Made by a program: the position numbers and the translations under genes
Assembly: GCF_000350225.1 (NCBI RefSeq)
Contig: NW_005178804.1
Location: 62,001 to 126,000 of the forward strand
Length of the DNA: 64,000 nt
Direction of reading: 5' to 3'
Source of the DNA: Chondrus crispus
Lineage: Eukaryota; Rhodophyta; Florideophyceae; Gigartinales; Gigartinaceae
Shown: positions 28,460 to 38,944 of the stretch, piece by piece
Layout: every line of letters begins with the position of its first letter
Position numbering within the stretch: position 1 is the first letter of the stretch
The notes under the pieces: model-generated
What the model was told of the DNA's origin: nothing
What the model saw: the letters and a program-made list of their open reading frames with translations, nothing else
Database searches by the model: none

Positions 28460-30945
28460 ATGAACCGACCGGAAGAAGGGGGAGACTCCGCTTCCGGGCG
28501 TCTGAGCACCCGCAGTGGCAGTGGCGCACTGCGCCCCCGGGTGGAAAACCCGGAAGCCCTGCTGCGACCGCCACCGCGACCGGGCCGCACGCGAACGTCC
28601 GCATCGGATGTTACGCCGGCCGTGTCGGCAGGCACTGAGAATCGCGTCCAATGGATGGTCGACGCGATTCAGCCGCGCATCCAGGCCTGGGTCGAGGAGT
28701 TCCTCGCTACGGAACTCCCCCAGGTAGCGCGCGTATGCCTCGATCGAACGGTGCCCGCGCTCGTGGACGCGCACGTACGCACGCGATACCACCGCTTTTG
28801 GACGAACTTCTACCCGCTCAAGTCCAATGCGAGGTGGTGACCGCTCTCACCACTGTGGATGAAGAATCCCCGTCTGGCACGGCTCTAAAGGGAGCGATCA
28901 GCTCCGCCGTGGCCAATCGTCTGGCCACGACCTTCGCCGGAGCAGGAGTCGACGCACGCGAGCAGCGCGACTCGACCGCTCCGGATCCTACGCTAACGCA
29001 CGCTGAACCGATCGGCGCCGCACCCGGGATCAGAATAATGGCCCCTCACCCGGAGGGTAAGACCATTTACCTCCCACCAATTTATGGTGCTACAGGAGGG
29101 CCCACAGAAAATGGCCCTCCCGTACTCGCCGATACGGCTGGCCCCCGCGGGACAGAAAACCGCCTGGGGCGCTTCGCGACAGAAAAGCGACAGCCGTATC
29201 GGTCGAGCAGAAGAAGCGCACCCGGCGCTCAAGGCTACACCTCGGAGGGTACAGAACACCCCTCCAAGGAAGAAGACACAAGACGTCGCCACAGGGCGAC
29301 GCGCAAGAACCGCGACGGACGCTACGCGCGATACCGCGATGCCGGAGGGGTCGGTTACCCCTCCGATGATAACCGCGAAGGACGCTATACGCGATACCGC
29401 GATGCCGGAGGAGGTGGATACCCCTCCGATGACGACGACACCGAGTCGGACGGATCGCGCAGAAGCGACCGTAGAGGCCGCAATACGCGCGACCGACGTC
29501 GGTTCCGGCGAGAAGACTCCGATCCGGAGGGCTACAGTAGCCCCGGCGGAGAAGGAGACCGCCATCGCAGGGGCAGAGACCGCCGGTCTGCCCCGAGGCG
29601 GGATCCGAAACGGTTGGCGGTGATCAGGCCGCTGAACGACCTGTTCACCAAGGCCGTCGACTACCGCACGTATAGGCTGGAAAATCGCAGTGCGCGCTAC
29701 GACGCGAGTACCACGCGGCGAGTTAACCGATATCCGAAGAAGTTGGACGTCCAGCTGAAAACCCACACGTTCGGTGGTCAAGATCCAATCGCGGTGCTAG
29801 GGTTTCTCGCGCGCTTCAAGATGGCCTGCGACCACAATGGGGTCAGCGAAGGCGCGGCCGTATGGTGTTTCCAGTTCTATGTGACTGCGCAGGCTCACAC
29901 CTTGCTCCAGTCCAGGCTACACGGGAACACCATGGCGGTCGATGCGGAGCAGCGCGATATGCTCGAAACCTACGCCGAAGTCGTTGACTTTTTATTGCGC
30001 ACGTACGCCACTGACGAAGTTATTTCCGAAGCAGTCGGTGATGTCACCTCCTTCCGTCAGAGCTCTAATATGACGGAGGAGGTGTACAGTAACCAGTTGT
30101 GGGACAAGGCGTTGCGCTGCGGAACCGTATTCTCGGACAGGCGCCTGAAGTCCCCTTTTGTTGAGGGACTTCTGCCAGCGACGTGCGCGCAGGTGCGGAA
30201 TTATCTCGCGACGCATCCGGGCTTGGACTACCAAGCGGTGGCACGCTACGCGCAAGCGATAGGCGAGACGCGCCGCTCGGCTCGAAGACAGGCGACCTCG
30301 CTCGCGTCGCCTCAAGCACCGTCCGATTCGGTGAGAAGATTCACGCGCAACGCGCGGACAAGGCCCGTGCTGTCGGTCGAGTCCCTGTCTGAACTCCTGA
30401 CAGCGTGCGGAACCGAAACGGAGGAGATACTGGCGGTGACGGACCAGTCGGCGACGCCGAGCTCGCTTAGCTCGCCGCCGACTAGCTACCATCCGTCACC
30501 TGCCTCGTCCCCGGCGGGCGCGCCGATGGCGCCCGCCCAGCACGGTGACACGCGCGCACATCCGTACGGAAGGCCAGTACAGAACCAGCGGGTCGGGTTC
30601 TTCAACCAAGGATCACCTGGACCCCCGCCGTGCCGGTTCTGTCTGGACCTGACCCACCGACAGGAGCAATGTCCTGTGGTAGCGGATAGCGCGCTGCGTT
30701 CGAAGCTTTTGCAGGCCCGCGAGGCCAATTATCAAAAGCTTCGGATCCGTCAAGGTCTCCGCCCGGGTTTGCCGTTCGAGCGCCAACCGCCGACCGCGTG
30801 GCGAAATTCGCGTGCGCAGGCTCCCACGGGCATCAACGTGGTCGAGCCGCGCGAGGCCGTCCAATCGGAAGAACCCGCGCTACCGCTGACGGACGAGGGG
30901 CCCGAGGACCTTGGGTTGACGGGGGAAGCCGGGGAGGACGCGTAG
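28460..30945 (+). CDS. gag: G1 Gag (one frameshift near the N terminus)
   Basis: ATG 28460 opens a frame of 126 codons that reads as plausible Gag N terminus (VQWMVDAIQPRIQAWVEEFL). Between about 28780 and 28835 sense passes to the next frame, open from 28651 to 30945. The first about 50 residues of that second frame look like a shadow. So the gene is either broken by a one-base indel or read by frameshift. The body has an Arg/Asp-rich region with a 21-residue repeat in two copies (29308-29433, RYRDAGG.GYPSDD), a capsid-like region (about 29750-30290) similar in layout to G2 Gag, and a zinc knuckle CX2CX4HX4C (CRFC....H....C, about 30640). The end overlaps pol by 148 nt, with pol in the -1 frame; I could not find a convincing slippery heptamer. 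Confidence 0.8.
29308..29433 (+). repeat. 63-bp tandem duplication inside G1 gag
   Basis: Two 21-codon units starting NR(D/E)GRY and ending GYPSDD, in frame. Confidence 0.75.
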
Positions 30946-33900
30946 AGGCGTCGACGATCCTCCCCGTGCCAAGCCTCAATAAACAAGGCACCCCGTCGAC
31001 CGCTTCGGTACGCGCGCCATCGCAGAGCCGAACGGACGAAGCGGCAATTTGCTTCTTCAAGAAGCAAAATTATAAGGTCACAGCAACGGTCGGACAACGA
31101 CGCGCGATGATGCGCGCCATCACGCCGGTTTTAGATTCGGGCGCCGGCCCGAATCTAATCCACCTACGCTGTGTGGCAGAACCGTGGCGCGCTGCCATCC
31201 AGTCCGCGCGGAGCCCGCCGCTCATCGACGCTTCGAATAGGTCGATGAAGGCCCTCGGCGAGCTCAAACTGTACGTCCGGATTGGTGAGTTCGTCGCGCG
31301 CGTGCCGTTCTTGGTCGTCACCAACCTCGCGGTGGACTGTATCCTCGGAACCACGTTCCTGGATCGCCACGTGAAGGCGATCCTGCCACCGCAGAGGAAG
31401 GTGCTGTTCCATCATGCGCCGTCCGTAGCGCTGACGGGAGTCACACCCTCGAGGAACGACCGCAAGATGGCCTCGAGGGGACCGTCGCAGCAGCTCCCGC
31501 AGGAGGAAAATTCGGCCGACCGGAAGTGCGCGCAGTTCCCGACGAACGTACCGTCACGGAAAATTCGCGTGGTCAAGGGGGTCACCATACCCCCGATGAC
31601 CCAAGCGATGGTACGCGTCGCAACACCGGTTGGGGGGCTTTGCTTCCTGCAAAACCACCCCAAAACGGCGCATAAAAATGTATGCCTGATGGCCCAGGGG
31701 GTCATGGACCTCTTCCCGGGCGAGCCGTTTACGGTGCTTGTTAGCAACTTCGGAAGCCGCGCGGCCCACGTCCCCAAGCATACCGTTGTTGGTCTTGCGT
31801 TGCCATCCCCCACACACATCCTGACACTTGGCGTGATGGTCCCCGGAGAGGCCGACGCTAAGGAAGGGGGAGGGAACAAAAATAATTCCTCGACCGCTAC
31901 GGAGGAACAGGCCCTACGCGAACAACCAGTTACGGACGATAGCAGAAGACAATCCTCCACCGCTACGGGAGGATACGCGCGTCGCAAAGAATCCGCTACG
32001 GACGAAGGCAGGATTAATTCCTCACCCGCGGGGGAATGTGCGCGACGAGAAGGATCCGTTACGGACGATGGCAGAATTAAATCCACCACCACTACGGGAG
32101 GAGACGCGCGACGCGAAGAACCGGAAACGGACGACGCCCACAGTGGCAATCCCGCTAACGCGGATGAGCGGACCGATACGGACGCGGAGAAGACCCGCTC
32201 GTGGGAAGAAGACGTCCATATTGGTGCAGAAGACAGTACCGACCGGTTGGAAATTATGGACATGCTGTCCGAGTTCAAGGACATGTGGTCCGGCCACTTG
32301 GGTAAGATCGATGCTACGAAGCATCGCATCGAGCTGAAGCCCGGTGCGAAGCCGATCTACGAAGCACCCTACCGAGCCGGACCCATCGCGCACGAGAAGG
32401 AGAAGAAGGAAATCGACCGCATGCTGCGCGCGGGAGTCATCAAACCGATATCGGCCGAGTGGGCGAGCCCCGTGGTCTTCGTCCCTAAAAAGGACGGGAC
32501 CATGCAGTTCTGCGTGGACTATCGCAAGCTAAACGCCGTTACGGTTCGCGACTCCTACCCACTACCGCGCATGGACGAATGTATCGACTCGCTCGGCGAT
32601 GCCACTGTCTTTACCACGCTAGACTGTAATAGCGGGTATGGGCAGGTGGAGATCGCCGAGGAGGACCGCGATAAAACAACGTTCGCGTCGCATTCGGGCC
32701 TCTACCGCTTTCTACGCATGCCGTTCGGTCTCAAAAACGCGCCCGCGACATTTCAACGAGCGGTCGACATCATCCTGTCCCGCGTGAAATGGGAGACCGC
32801 GTTGGTCTACCTCGATGACGTCATTGTCTACTCGCGAACCGTTACGGAACATATGGCACACGTGCGCGAGGTACTACGGCTTCTACATACCGCGGGCGTG
32901 TCGCTAAAATTGGCGAAGTGCGCGTTCTTCGACACCTCCGTAACCTATCTCGGGCACGTCATTCGTCCGGGACGGTTGGAGGTGGAGCGACGCAACGTCA
33001 TCGCAATCGAGCGCGCGCGCGCGCCTACGAACCAAACGGAACTGCGATCCTTTCTCGGGATGTGCAACGTTTACCGACGGTTTGTGCAAGGATTCGCGAA
33101 GATCGCCGCACCGCTGAATAAGAAGACCGGCAAGAATCAGCTCTACGAGTTCGAGATCTTAACCGATGCGGAATACGCCGCGTTTGAGGAATTGAAGCGG
33201 CGCCTCGTGTTGCCGCCAATCCTCGCGCTGCCCCGCTACGGACGGAAATATACGCTGGACACGGACGCGTGCGGACACCAAGTGGCTTGCGCCCTTCTAC
33301 AGGAGCAACCCGATGGAGGTACCCGACCGATCGGATATTGGAGCCGCGCGTTGACCGATGCGGAGCGTAATTATACGACTACCGAAAAGGAATGCTTGGC
33401 CGTAGTGTGGAGCATCCTCACCCTACGGCCGTATCTATACGGAAGCGCGTTCAACCTCCGCACGGATCACGAGGCCCTACGCTGGGTCCTCAATTTAGCG
33501 GACAGTTCCGGTCGGCTCGCTCGCTGGCGCCTGCGCTTGGCAGAGTACGACTACGAGGTACAGTACCGCCCAGGCGTCAAGCACCAACTCGCGGACGGCG
33601 TATCGCGCTTACGTACCGATGGAGGAGACACCGAACCGGTCGATGATAAGGTCCCGTGCTTCGCGGTCCAGTACGATGAGGGCAGCGAGGCCCTCCTGGA
33701 CAATGTGCACTGGGACCCGCCGCAAGACCGTCCGGACGGTTGTCACGCGCTCTCGATAACTCCCGAGGAACGCGACGCTGCGTCCATCTCGGTTGAGGAA
33801 TTTTTACGCGAACAAGCTGAGGACGCCTTCTGTCGCTTCGCCGCGGAAACCGTCGGGACGCCGAACTCGAAGTTCGACATCGACCGTTACGGATTTTTCG

Positions 33901-35309
33901 TGAGGACGTCCCCGCTGGACGGGACCCTGCAGCGCGTGGTAACGACTCGGTTGCGCCCCCGAGTACTGTACCTGGCACACCATCGGAGGTTGGCAGGTCA
34001 CCCGGGAGCGACGCGTATGTACTACACCCCTCGCAGGGAGTACTACTGGCCACACATAACCAGCGACGCGTTTTCGACCGTACGGAATTGCACCTCGTGT
34101 GCTGCGACCCGCGGGACGCTTGTCAAGAACCAAAAGGATCTCAAGCTGTTCCCCGCGGCGGGCCCCTTGGAGTTTGTCGCGATGGACCTCCTGGGGCCCC
34201 TAGCCAAGACCCCGCACGGAAACCAACACGTGTTGGTAATTACCGACCGGTTCTCCAAGCTAACGCGCAGTATCCCGCTCCGGACCACAACCGCTTCGGT
34301 CGTCGCAAACGCGTTTTTAGACAACTGGGTCTACGTTTACGGAGCGCCGCGCTACGTACTAACCGACAATGGCCCCCAGTTCGCTGCGAAATTCTTCGAC
34401 GCGGTATGCGCCCTCCTGGGGGTGCGGCATTATCTCACGACAGCCTACCACCCCCAGTCGAATGGGCAGACCGAATGGTTCAATCGCACGCTGGTGCAAC
34501 GCCTCCGGCACTACGTGGAGGAGCACCAGCGCGATTGGGACGACTACGTGCAGCCGCTGACCTTCGCGTACAATACGCAGGTCCACCGGTCGACAGAGAC
34601 GACTCCGTTCGACCTGGTGTTAACGCGGCCACCGTCCGGTTTAATCCTCCCCGGTACTGTGCCGCAGGACGCGGGGACCCATCGAGAGGACCCGCGGACC
34701 CCGGTGCAGTACAAGCGAGCTACGCTGCGAAAGCTTCCCGACGCTCTCGGCCGCGCTCGGACGAAATTAACCGCATCGCAAAAGCGGTACAAGGACGATT
34801 TTGACAAGAAGGTCGGCTTCCGTCCGGTCGTTGTGGCGGGCGATTTTGTCTACGTTGATCGCCCGCCCCGCCCGTTGACAAGCGTCGAGCGACGCACGCG
34901 TGCGCAAGGTACGGCCGGAACGGACGAGCTCTCTGTCAAACTACTACCGAAGACAGAGGGTCCGTTTCTCGTGCGCTCCGCTACGGACACCACGGTCCTC
35001 ATCGGGCAGGACGGCGTGGAAAATCGCGTGAGCATCGACGGCGTTACGAAGATGCCGCACGGGCCGGGGGATACCGTCACCCCGGCCCCATCTACCGAAT
35101 CGGACGCACAAGCCGCAACGCCAAGAGCGGAGCACGTCGTTGACCGCATTGTCGGACACCGTACTACGCGCGACGGGATCGACTACAAGGTCCGGTGGTA
35201 TGGATATACCGCTTCAGACGACACCTACGAGCCCGCCGATGGGCTTCCACAGCCGTTTATCGACCGGTATTGGCGCTGGCGCCAACAAGGATCAAGCGCG
35301 CATGCGTAG
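30798..35309 (+). CDS. pol: G1 Pol polyprotein with chromodomain
   Basis: Open for about 1500 codons; the upstream limit is a GTG and no early ATG exists, so it is probably made as a Gag-Pol fusion through the -1 overlap. Counting from 30798: protease Asp113 in DSGAGPN; a repetitive linker (about 363-450); reverse transcriptase with FCVDYRKLN and YLDD at 671-674; RNase H with Asp821 in LDTDACG; integrase zinc motif H...H...CTSC; integrase catalytic Asp1130, Asp1190 and Glu1226 (second spacing 35); chromodomain at about 1445-1500 (VDRIVGHR...YKVRWYGY...TYEPA), which marks it as a chromovirus. Chromodomains bind modified histone tails and steer integration. No stop or frameshift is visible. Confidence 0.93.
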   Translation: MAKFACAGSHGHQRGRAARGRPIGRTRATADGRGARGPWVDGGSRGGRVEASTILPVPSLNKQGTPSTASVRAPSQSRTDEAAICFFKKQNYKVTATVGQRRAMMRAITPVLDSGAGPNLIHLRCVAEPWRAAIQSARSPPLIDASNRSMKALGELKLYVRIGEFVARVPFLVVTNLAVDCILGTTFLDRHVKAILPPQRKVLFHHAPSVALTGVTPSRNDRKMASRGPSQQLPQEENSADRKCAQFPTNVPSRKIRVVKGVTIPPMTQAMVRVATPVGGLCFLQNHPKTAHKNVCLMAQGVMDLFPGEPFTVLVSNFGSRAAHVPKHTVVGLALPSPTHILTLGVMVPGEADAKEGGGNKNNSSTATEEQALREQPVTDDSRRQSSTATGGYARRKESATDEGRINSSPAGECARREGSVTDDGRIKSTTTTGGDARREEPETDDAHSGNPANADERTDTDAEKTRSWEEDVHIGAEDSTDRLEIMDMLSEFKDMWSGHLGKIDATKHRIELKPGAKPIYEAPYRAGPIAHEKEKKEIDRMLRAGVIKPISAEWASPVVFVPKKDGTMQFCVDYRKLNAVTVRDSYPLPRMDECIDSLGDATVFTTLDCNSGYGQVEIAEEDRDKTTFASHSGLYRFLRMPFGLKNAPATFQRAVDIILSRVKWETALVYLDDVIVYSRTVTEHMAHVREVLRLLHTAGVSLKLAKCAFFDTSVTYLGHVIRPGRLEVERRNVIAIERARAPTNQTELRSFLGMCNVYRRFVQGFAKIAAPLNKKTGKNQLYEFEILTDAEYAAFEELKRRLVLPPILALPRYGRKYTLDTDACGHQVACALLQEQPDGGTRPIGYWSRALTDAERNYTTTEKECLAVVWSILTLRPYLYGSAFNLRTDHEALRWVLNLADSSGRLARWRLRLAEYDYEVQYRPGVKHQLADGVSRLRTDGGDTEPVDDKVPCFAVQYDEGSEALLDNVHWDPPQDRPDGCHALSITPEERDAASISVEEFLREQAEDAFCRFAAETVGTPNSKFDIDRYGFFVRTSPLDGTLQRVVTTRLRPRVLYLAHHRRLAGHPGATRMYYTPRREYYWPHITSDAFSTVRNCTSCAATRGTLVKNQKDLKLFPAAGPLEFVAMDLLGPLAKTPHGNQHVLVITDRFSKLTRSIPLRTTTASVVANAFLDNWVYVYGAPRYVLTDNGPQFAAKFFDAVCALLGVRHYLTTAYHPQSNGQTEWFNRTLVQRLRHYVEEHQRDWDDYVQPLTFAYNTQVHRSTETTPFDLVLTRPPSGLILPGTVPQDAGTHREDPRTPVQYKRATLRKLPDALGRARTKLTASQKRYKDDFDKKVGFRPVVVAGDFVYVDRPPRPLTSVERRTRAQGTAGTDELSVKLLPKTEGPFLVRSATDTTVLIGQDGVENRVSIDGVTKMPHGPGDTVTPAPSTESDAQAATPRAEHVVDRIVGHRTTRDGIDYKVRWYGYTASDDTYEPADGLPQPFIDRYWRWRQQGSSAHA
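31885..32150 (+). repeat. About four degenerate 22-codon repeats in G1 pol linker
   Basis: Units of the form SST.TGG.ARR..S.TDDGR(I/R) between protease and reverse transcriptase, in frame and with diverged third positions. Confidence 0.6.
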
Positions 35310-36743
35310 CGCAAGTTTCGGTCGCTCTCGGTCGCACCGCTCGGACTCTCGCTCGCGCAAAAGCCTCTGGGGAAAACAAGCTGCGCACGTGCTATGCAGC
35401 CCCGGCAGCCAGCCGCGTGCGACTGCCCACCGCGAGGCAGCTCGTACCGGATGGATCTCGCGCAAACGGACGCAGATTCTTCTAAAATTGGCCAACCTTC
35501 CGGGAGGGTGGTCCACAATCGGAATTTCTCCCAAGCGTCCACGCGGATAGCTATCAGCCACGCCTGGCCGCACTGTTCGGATGATCGCGCTCGCACGCGC
35601 CTATGGAAATCGAGAACTGTACCGGGAACCGGTACTTTGTATTGAGTTGTATCGCGTTCGCCGACTTTTAAATTTAGTCGCGATTTGGGGTACGTTTTTC
35701 CCTCCCACGCTGCGGGAAAAAATTGTAGCCCGTTTCTGACAACGGCATCGCACTCCTGGGAGCATTCCGCGTCCGATAGTGTCGCTTCGGGAAAACCGCA
35801 TTCGGACATATTTGGAAACCAAATCGGTTTCTTCCCGTTTGTTTTGGTTTCTTTGGTTTCCTTCAGTTTCCAACTGACGCTTTGGGAGACCGGTCGCAGA
35901 AAAGGAACATTCCGATCGGTTGATGCGCGTGAATCGCTGCGAGCGCACGAGGGAAGTTCTGGCGCACGTATCCGTGCCCTTCTGTGGCCGACTTCGGCCG
36001 CAAAGGATGGAAAACAAGGGCGGATTTATGAAAATTGGCCAGCCCTTCGGGGCAGGAGTGCGAAGACGGGGATTCTCATCCGAAACCGACCGTACGGAAC
36101 TTGCGCACGCTGTTGTCGAAGCGCGCTGGTGCGCTGGGGCGGTGAAGAACCGCCCGGGCGACAGTGTCGGCCCCCGTCCAGCCCGGCGGGGGCGGCGGCG
36201 AGGACTTTGGGTCGTGCACTGTACGCTGTGGGCACGCGCACGGCATCGGACGAATTAATCCGCGCGAACGCGGGCTCGGCCAACTCGGTGGCCCGCGGAG
36301 CCTCGCTGCGTTGGCTTCGCCACGGGTGTACCGCATGGGCCGATCGGCTCGACGCCGGAGCCCGACCAGGGCTCCACGGCGGACCGTATGGGCGCGCGGC
36401 GCTGACTTCGTCGTGACCGTCCGTTCTCGGTCTCCGGAGGAGGTACTGCACGGAAAAGTCGTCGCGGGTGGAGGAGTTGGGAATTTCGGGGGAGTGTTAG
36501 GAGGGAGTCAGGGGTTTCGGAGCGTCTCGCAGGAGGGAAATTGGACGACGCGCTTACCGATTCAGACGGGACAGTTGGCGAATCGACCGCCAGCTCGGAG
36601 TCGAGGCGGGAGAAAAGCCCGCCCGCACGCACGCGCTTCGGTCTTCGCATCGCGCGCGGAGGAAAACAGAGAAACCGGAACGGAATCGCGTGGTCGGATG
36701 GGTGGTCGCTACGGAAACGTAGCGAAAGCTAAGGAAGGACGTC
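35310..36743 (+). other. G1 3' region of 1.4 kb, no gene assigned
   Basis: Long for a 3' untranslated region. It has open frames up to 243 codons (35685-36416) with no recognisable domain and Arg/Gly/Ser-rich composition expected from GC-rich DNA. Two stretches share AAAATTGGCCA(A/G)CC followed by loosely similar sequence (about 35490 and 36033). A purine tract AAGGAAGGA (36731-36739) precedes the LTR. Confidence 0.5.
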
Positions 36744-37411
36744 TGTAGTATAACGACGGACGCGCGCGCGGGGAGATTATTAACAGTGCGGCCGTGCACA
36801 GTGGACACGTGGGCAGGTGTGCCCACGTGTAGGGAGCGCGCGCGTGCCGAGCGGTCGTAATGTGGCGTACGTGTACAGTAGTGCACGTGTCGGCCAAGCG
36901 GTAGTCTACCAGTATGACGCGTGTACGCTAGCACACGTGGCATCCGTGTGGTAGTCTGTAAGCAGCGCGTGTGTACAGTAGTACACACGTGTAGCTGCAG
37001 CGTCCGCGCGGTAATTAGGAATTGAGGCGCAAGTTTTTTAATGGCGTACAGTACCTGGTACGCCCTAGGCAGCAGGTACTGTATACTGGGACAGGTGTCC
37101 GAGGCGTCCCTCTGAGGGGTTAAGACCTGACACCCGTCCCCACCAGTAAACTGGGGCAAGCTCGCCCCCGTCCCTTTTGCGCCTACGTACGTCCGTTTTC
37201 GGTTGTCCGCCCCGCGCGCTGGCTTCTAACCCGTTACCGGTCGCTCCCGTTCACGCACCACGGGACGACTGCGCGTAACCGGCCAGTGAGCCACTCGCTT
37301 TTCGGGAGCTCGTCCGATCGGTTCAATTAGCGCGTCGCGTCCGCGCCGCGTGCTCCCTCGCTAAAGCCTCCGCCTCTCACCCAACCCAGGGCGGAGAGGA
37401 ATTATCCCACA
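36744..37411 (+). repeat. G1 3' LTR
   Basis: 668 bp, about 13 differences from the 5' LTR; followed by CCGTC. Confidence 0.92.
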
Positions 37412-38345
37412 CCGTCCACATTGTTCTATTTCCACCTTACGAATTGACTATTGACTATCAGTGCACAACAGTTTCTACACAAGTCGAGTGACTGTAAACC
37501 ATGGCCCTATGCATGCAATCGTTTCACATCTTACTAATCTGCATCCAGACATGACAGAATATATTCTTGCACAATGAACAACTTGGCATCTCTCTATTTC
37601 CAACAACCCAAAGTCCTGTCATATCTCAGTCCCCATACATGCCCTTGTTTCGTACCTTACTAATTTCGGTACACACTGCCAGACAACTATCATGGATAGC
37701 AACAATGTGCATCCAGACTTTCTACACATCTCACGTGATATCCGATGTGAATCACAGGAGTACTGTCATCAACTTGCATCCAACGGCGCACCATAACGAG
37801 AGCACAGTACAACGTGGCATGCTGACGAGAGTGTAGTACAACGGCGCATGCTGATGCAAGGGTCGCATACAGCGTGACGCGTACACTGAGTACTTACGTA
37901 AGTACATGTCTCTTGTGAGAAATACTTGTTGTACTTTTAATTCACATGTACAGTGCTCGGACATGCGCCGGACCGTATGCAGGCGACGTGTACAAGTGTA
38001 CGTACACGCAGCAACCTGGCGACGTGTACATGTGTACACGGCACACAAGTGTCCAGCGCCAAAGCCACCCGTAATTACCCATTACAACCATGGTGAACAA
38101 CTTGAAACCCCCGAAATGATGTAATTAAAACGTATACCGATCATTCAAGATATATCACCAGCATGACTGCATATAAGTGGACAATAACAGACCAATAGAA
38201 TTGCAACATTCGAACCGACACCCAATAGATTTGCAATATTGCCTGTGTAGCCCTATAACGGTTCGGGCCAAATGCAAATTTTCGGCATTTATGCAAATTT
38301 GCATGACCCTCCAAAAGTCCACTTTCGTCCCCAGAACCCCAAAAT
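37412..38345 (-). repeat. F1 LTR fragment, right of G1 insertion
   Basis: Continues the antisense F1 LTR from 27663 to its sequence CCCCAAAAT and then stops, about 115 bp short of the LTR's outer end. The next base belongs to unrelated coding sequence. Confidence 0.85.
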
Positions 38346-38347
38346 AG

Positions 38348-38923
38348 TGGGTATCCAACATCTATCAGCTCGGTAGCTACGACGATCACTTGTCGAGCCT
38401 CTTATCGCCCGTTTTCCTCGGCGCCTACTTGCTTGCGATGTCCTTCATGCCCTTTCCTTCCTACGAGGAGGCGTGGCGTCATGGCTTACGCCTCGTCGAG
38501 AACATACGGTACTACGCACAAATGCCCTGGGTTCTCCCGGGTCCTGTCCGCGATCGGCGGTTCTTGAGCGGTTACGTGACCGGAGGGATGCTTCCCTGCG
38601 GGACGCCGTGGTCCGCGATTGGCTCGTACGACTGGTGTCGGCACATAGCGGTCGCTGACTTCAGCTTGCACCTCCCCCGCTACCGATCTACGGCTGAGGC
38701 GCGCGAGGGGCACGTTGGTAACATCATATCGAGGCACGGCCGACATGTCATGCCGCTGGTCCAGGTACCTCCCGGCATTCCGGTGGACGCGTACGCGTAT
38801 CGCACCGAAGGTGAGATCGAATACGTGCGGCAGTTGTGCCGATTGAATGTCGAGCGGTGGACTGGGGAGCCGTCGGTTTCCAACGAAGCATTATGTTGGA
38901 CTACGCCCATCCTGAGGCGTTAG
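38348..38923 (+). pseudogene. Unrecognised coding sequence, part A (5' end cut by transposon junction)
   Basis: The frame is open from the codon after the F1 LTR junction (WVSNIYQLGSYDDHL) to TAG at 38921-38923; the first ATG is 38438. Composition is that of a folded protein (mixed Trp, Tyr, Cys, Pro, no low complexity) and differs from every transposon frame here. I see no known domain, signal peptide or clear membrane segment. Since the frame starts exactly at the LTR break, the true N terminus is probably lost. Part B follows in the same frame after TAG at 38921 and 38942. Either a broken gene or a gene with a splice or frameshift I cannot see: the +2 frame over 38880-38990 (SIMLDYAHPEALVSLRDEIG) also reads plausibly. 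Confidence 0.5.
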
Positions 38924-38944
38924 TTTCGCTACGTGACGAAATAG

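Larger units (their letters stand above)
27664..37411 (+). mobile_element. Near-intact Ty3/gypsy chromovirus (G1)
   Basis: LTRs 27664-28331 and 36744-37411 are both 668 bp, TG...CA, and differ at about 13 positions by eye (about 2%). Flanks carry a perfect 5-bp duplication CCGTC (27659-27663 and 37412-37416), interrupting an F1 LTR. Internal parts are gag (28460-30945, one frameshift), pol (30798-35309, open and with all catalytic motifs and a C-terminal chromodomain) and a 1.4-kb 3' region. I did not find a classical TGG-starting primer site directly after the LTR (sequence is TTTGATATTC), so priming is unresolved. Confidence 0.93.

Noticed and set aside
35195..36748. Several frames of 90-240 codons after G1 pol
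   Set aside because: Mutually overlapping, composition expected from GC-rich DNA, no motif, no comparison copy in the window.
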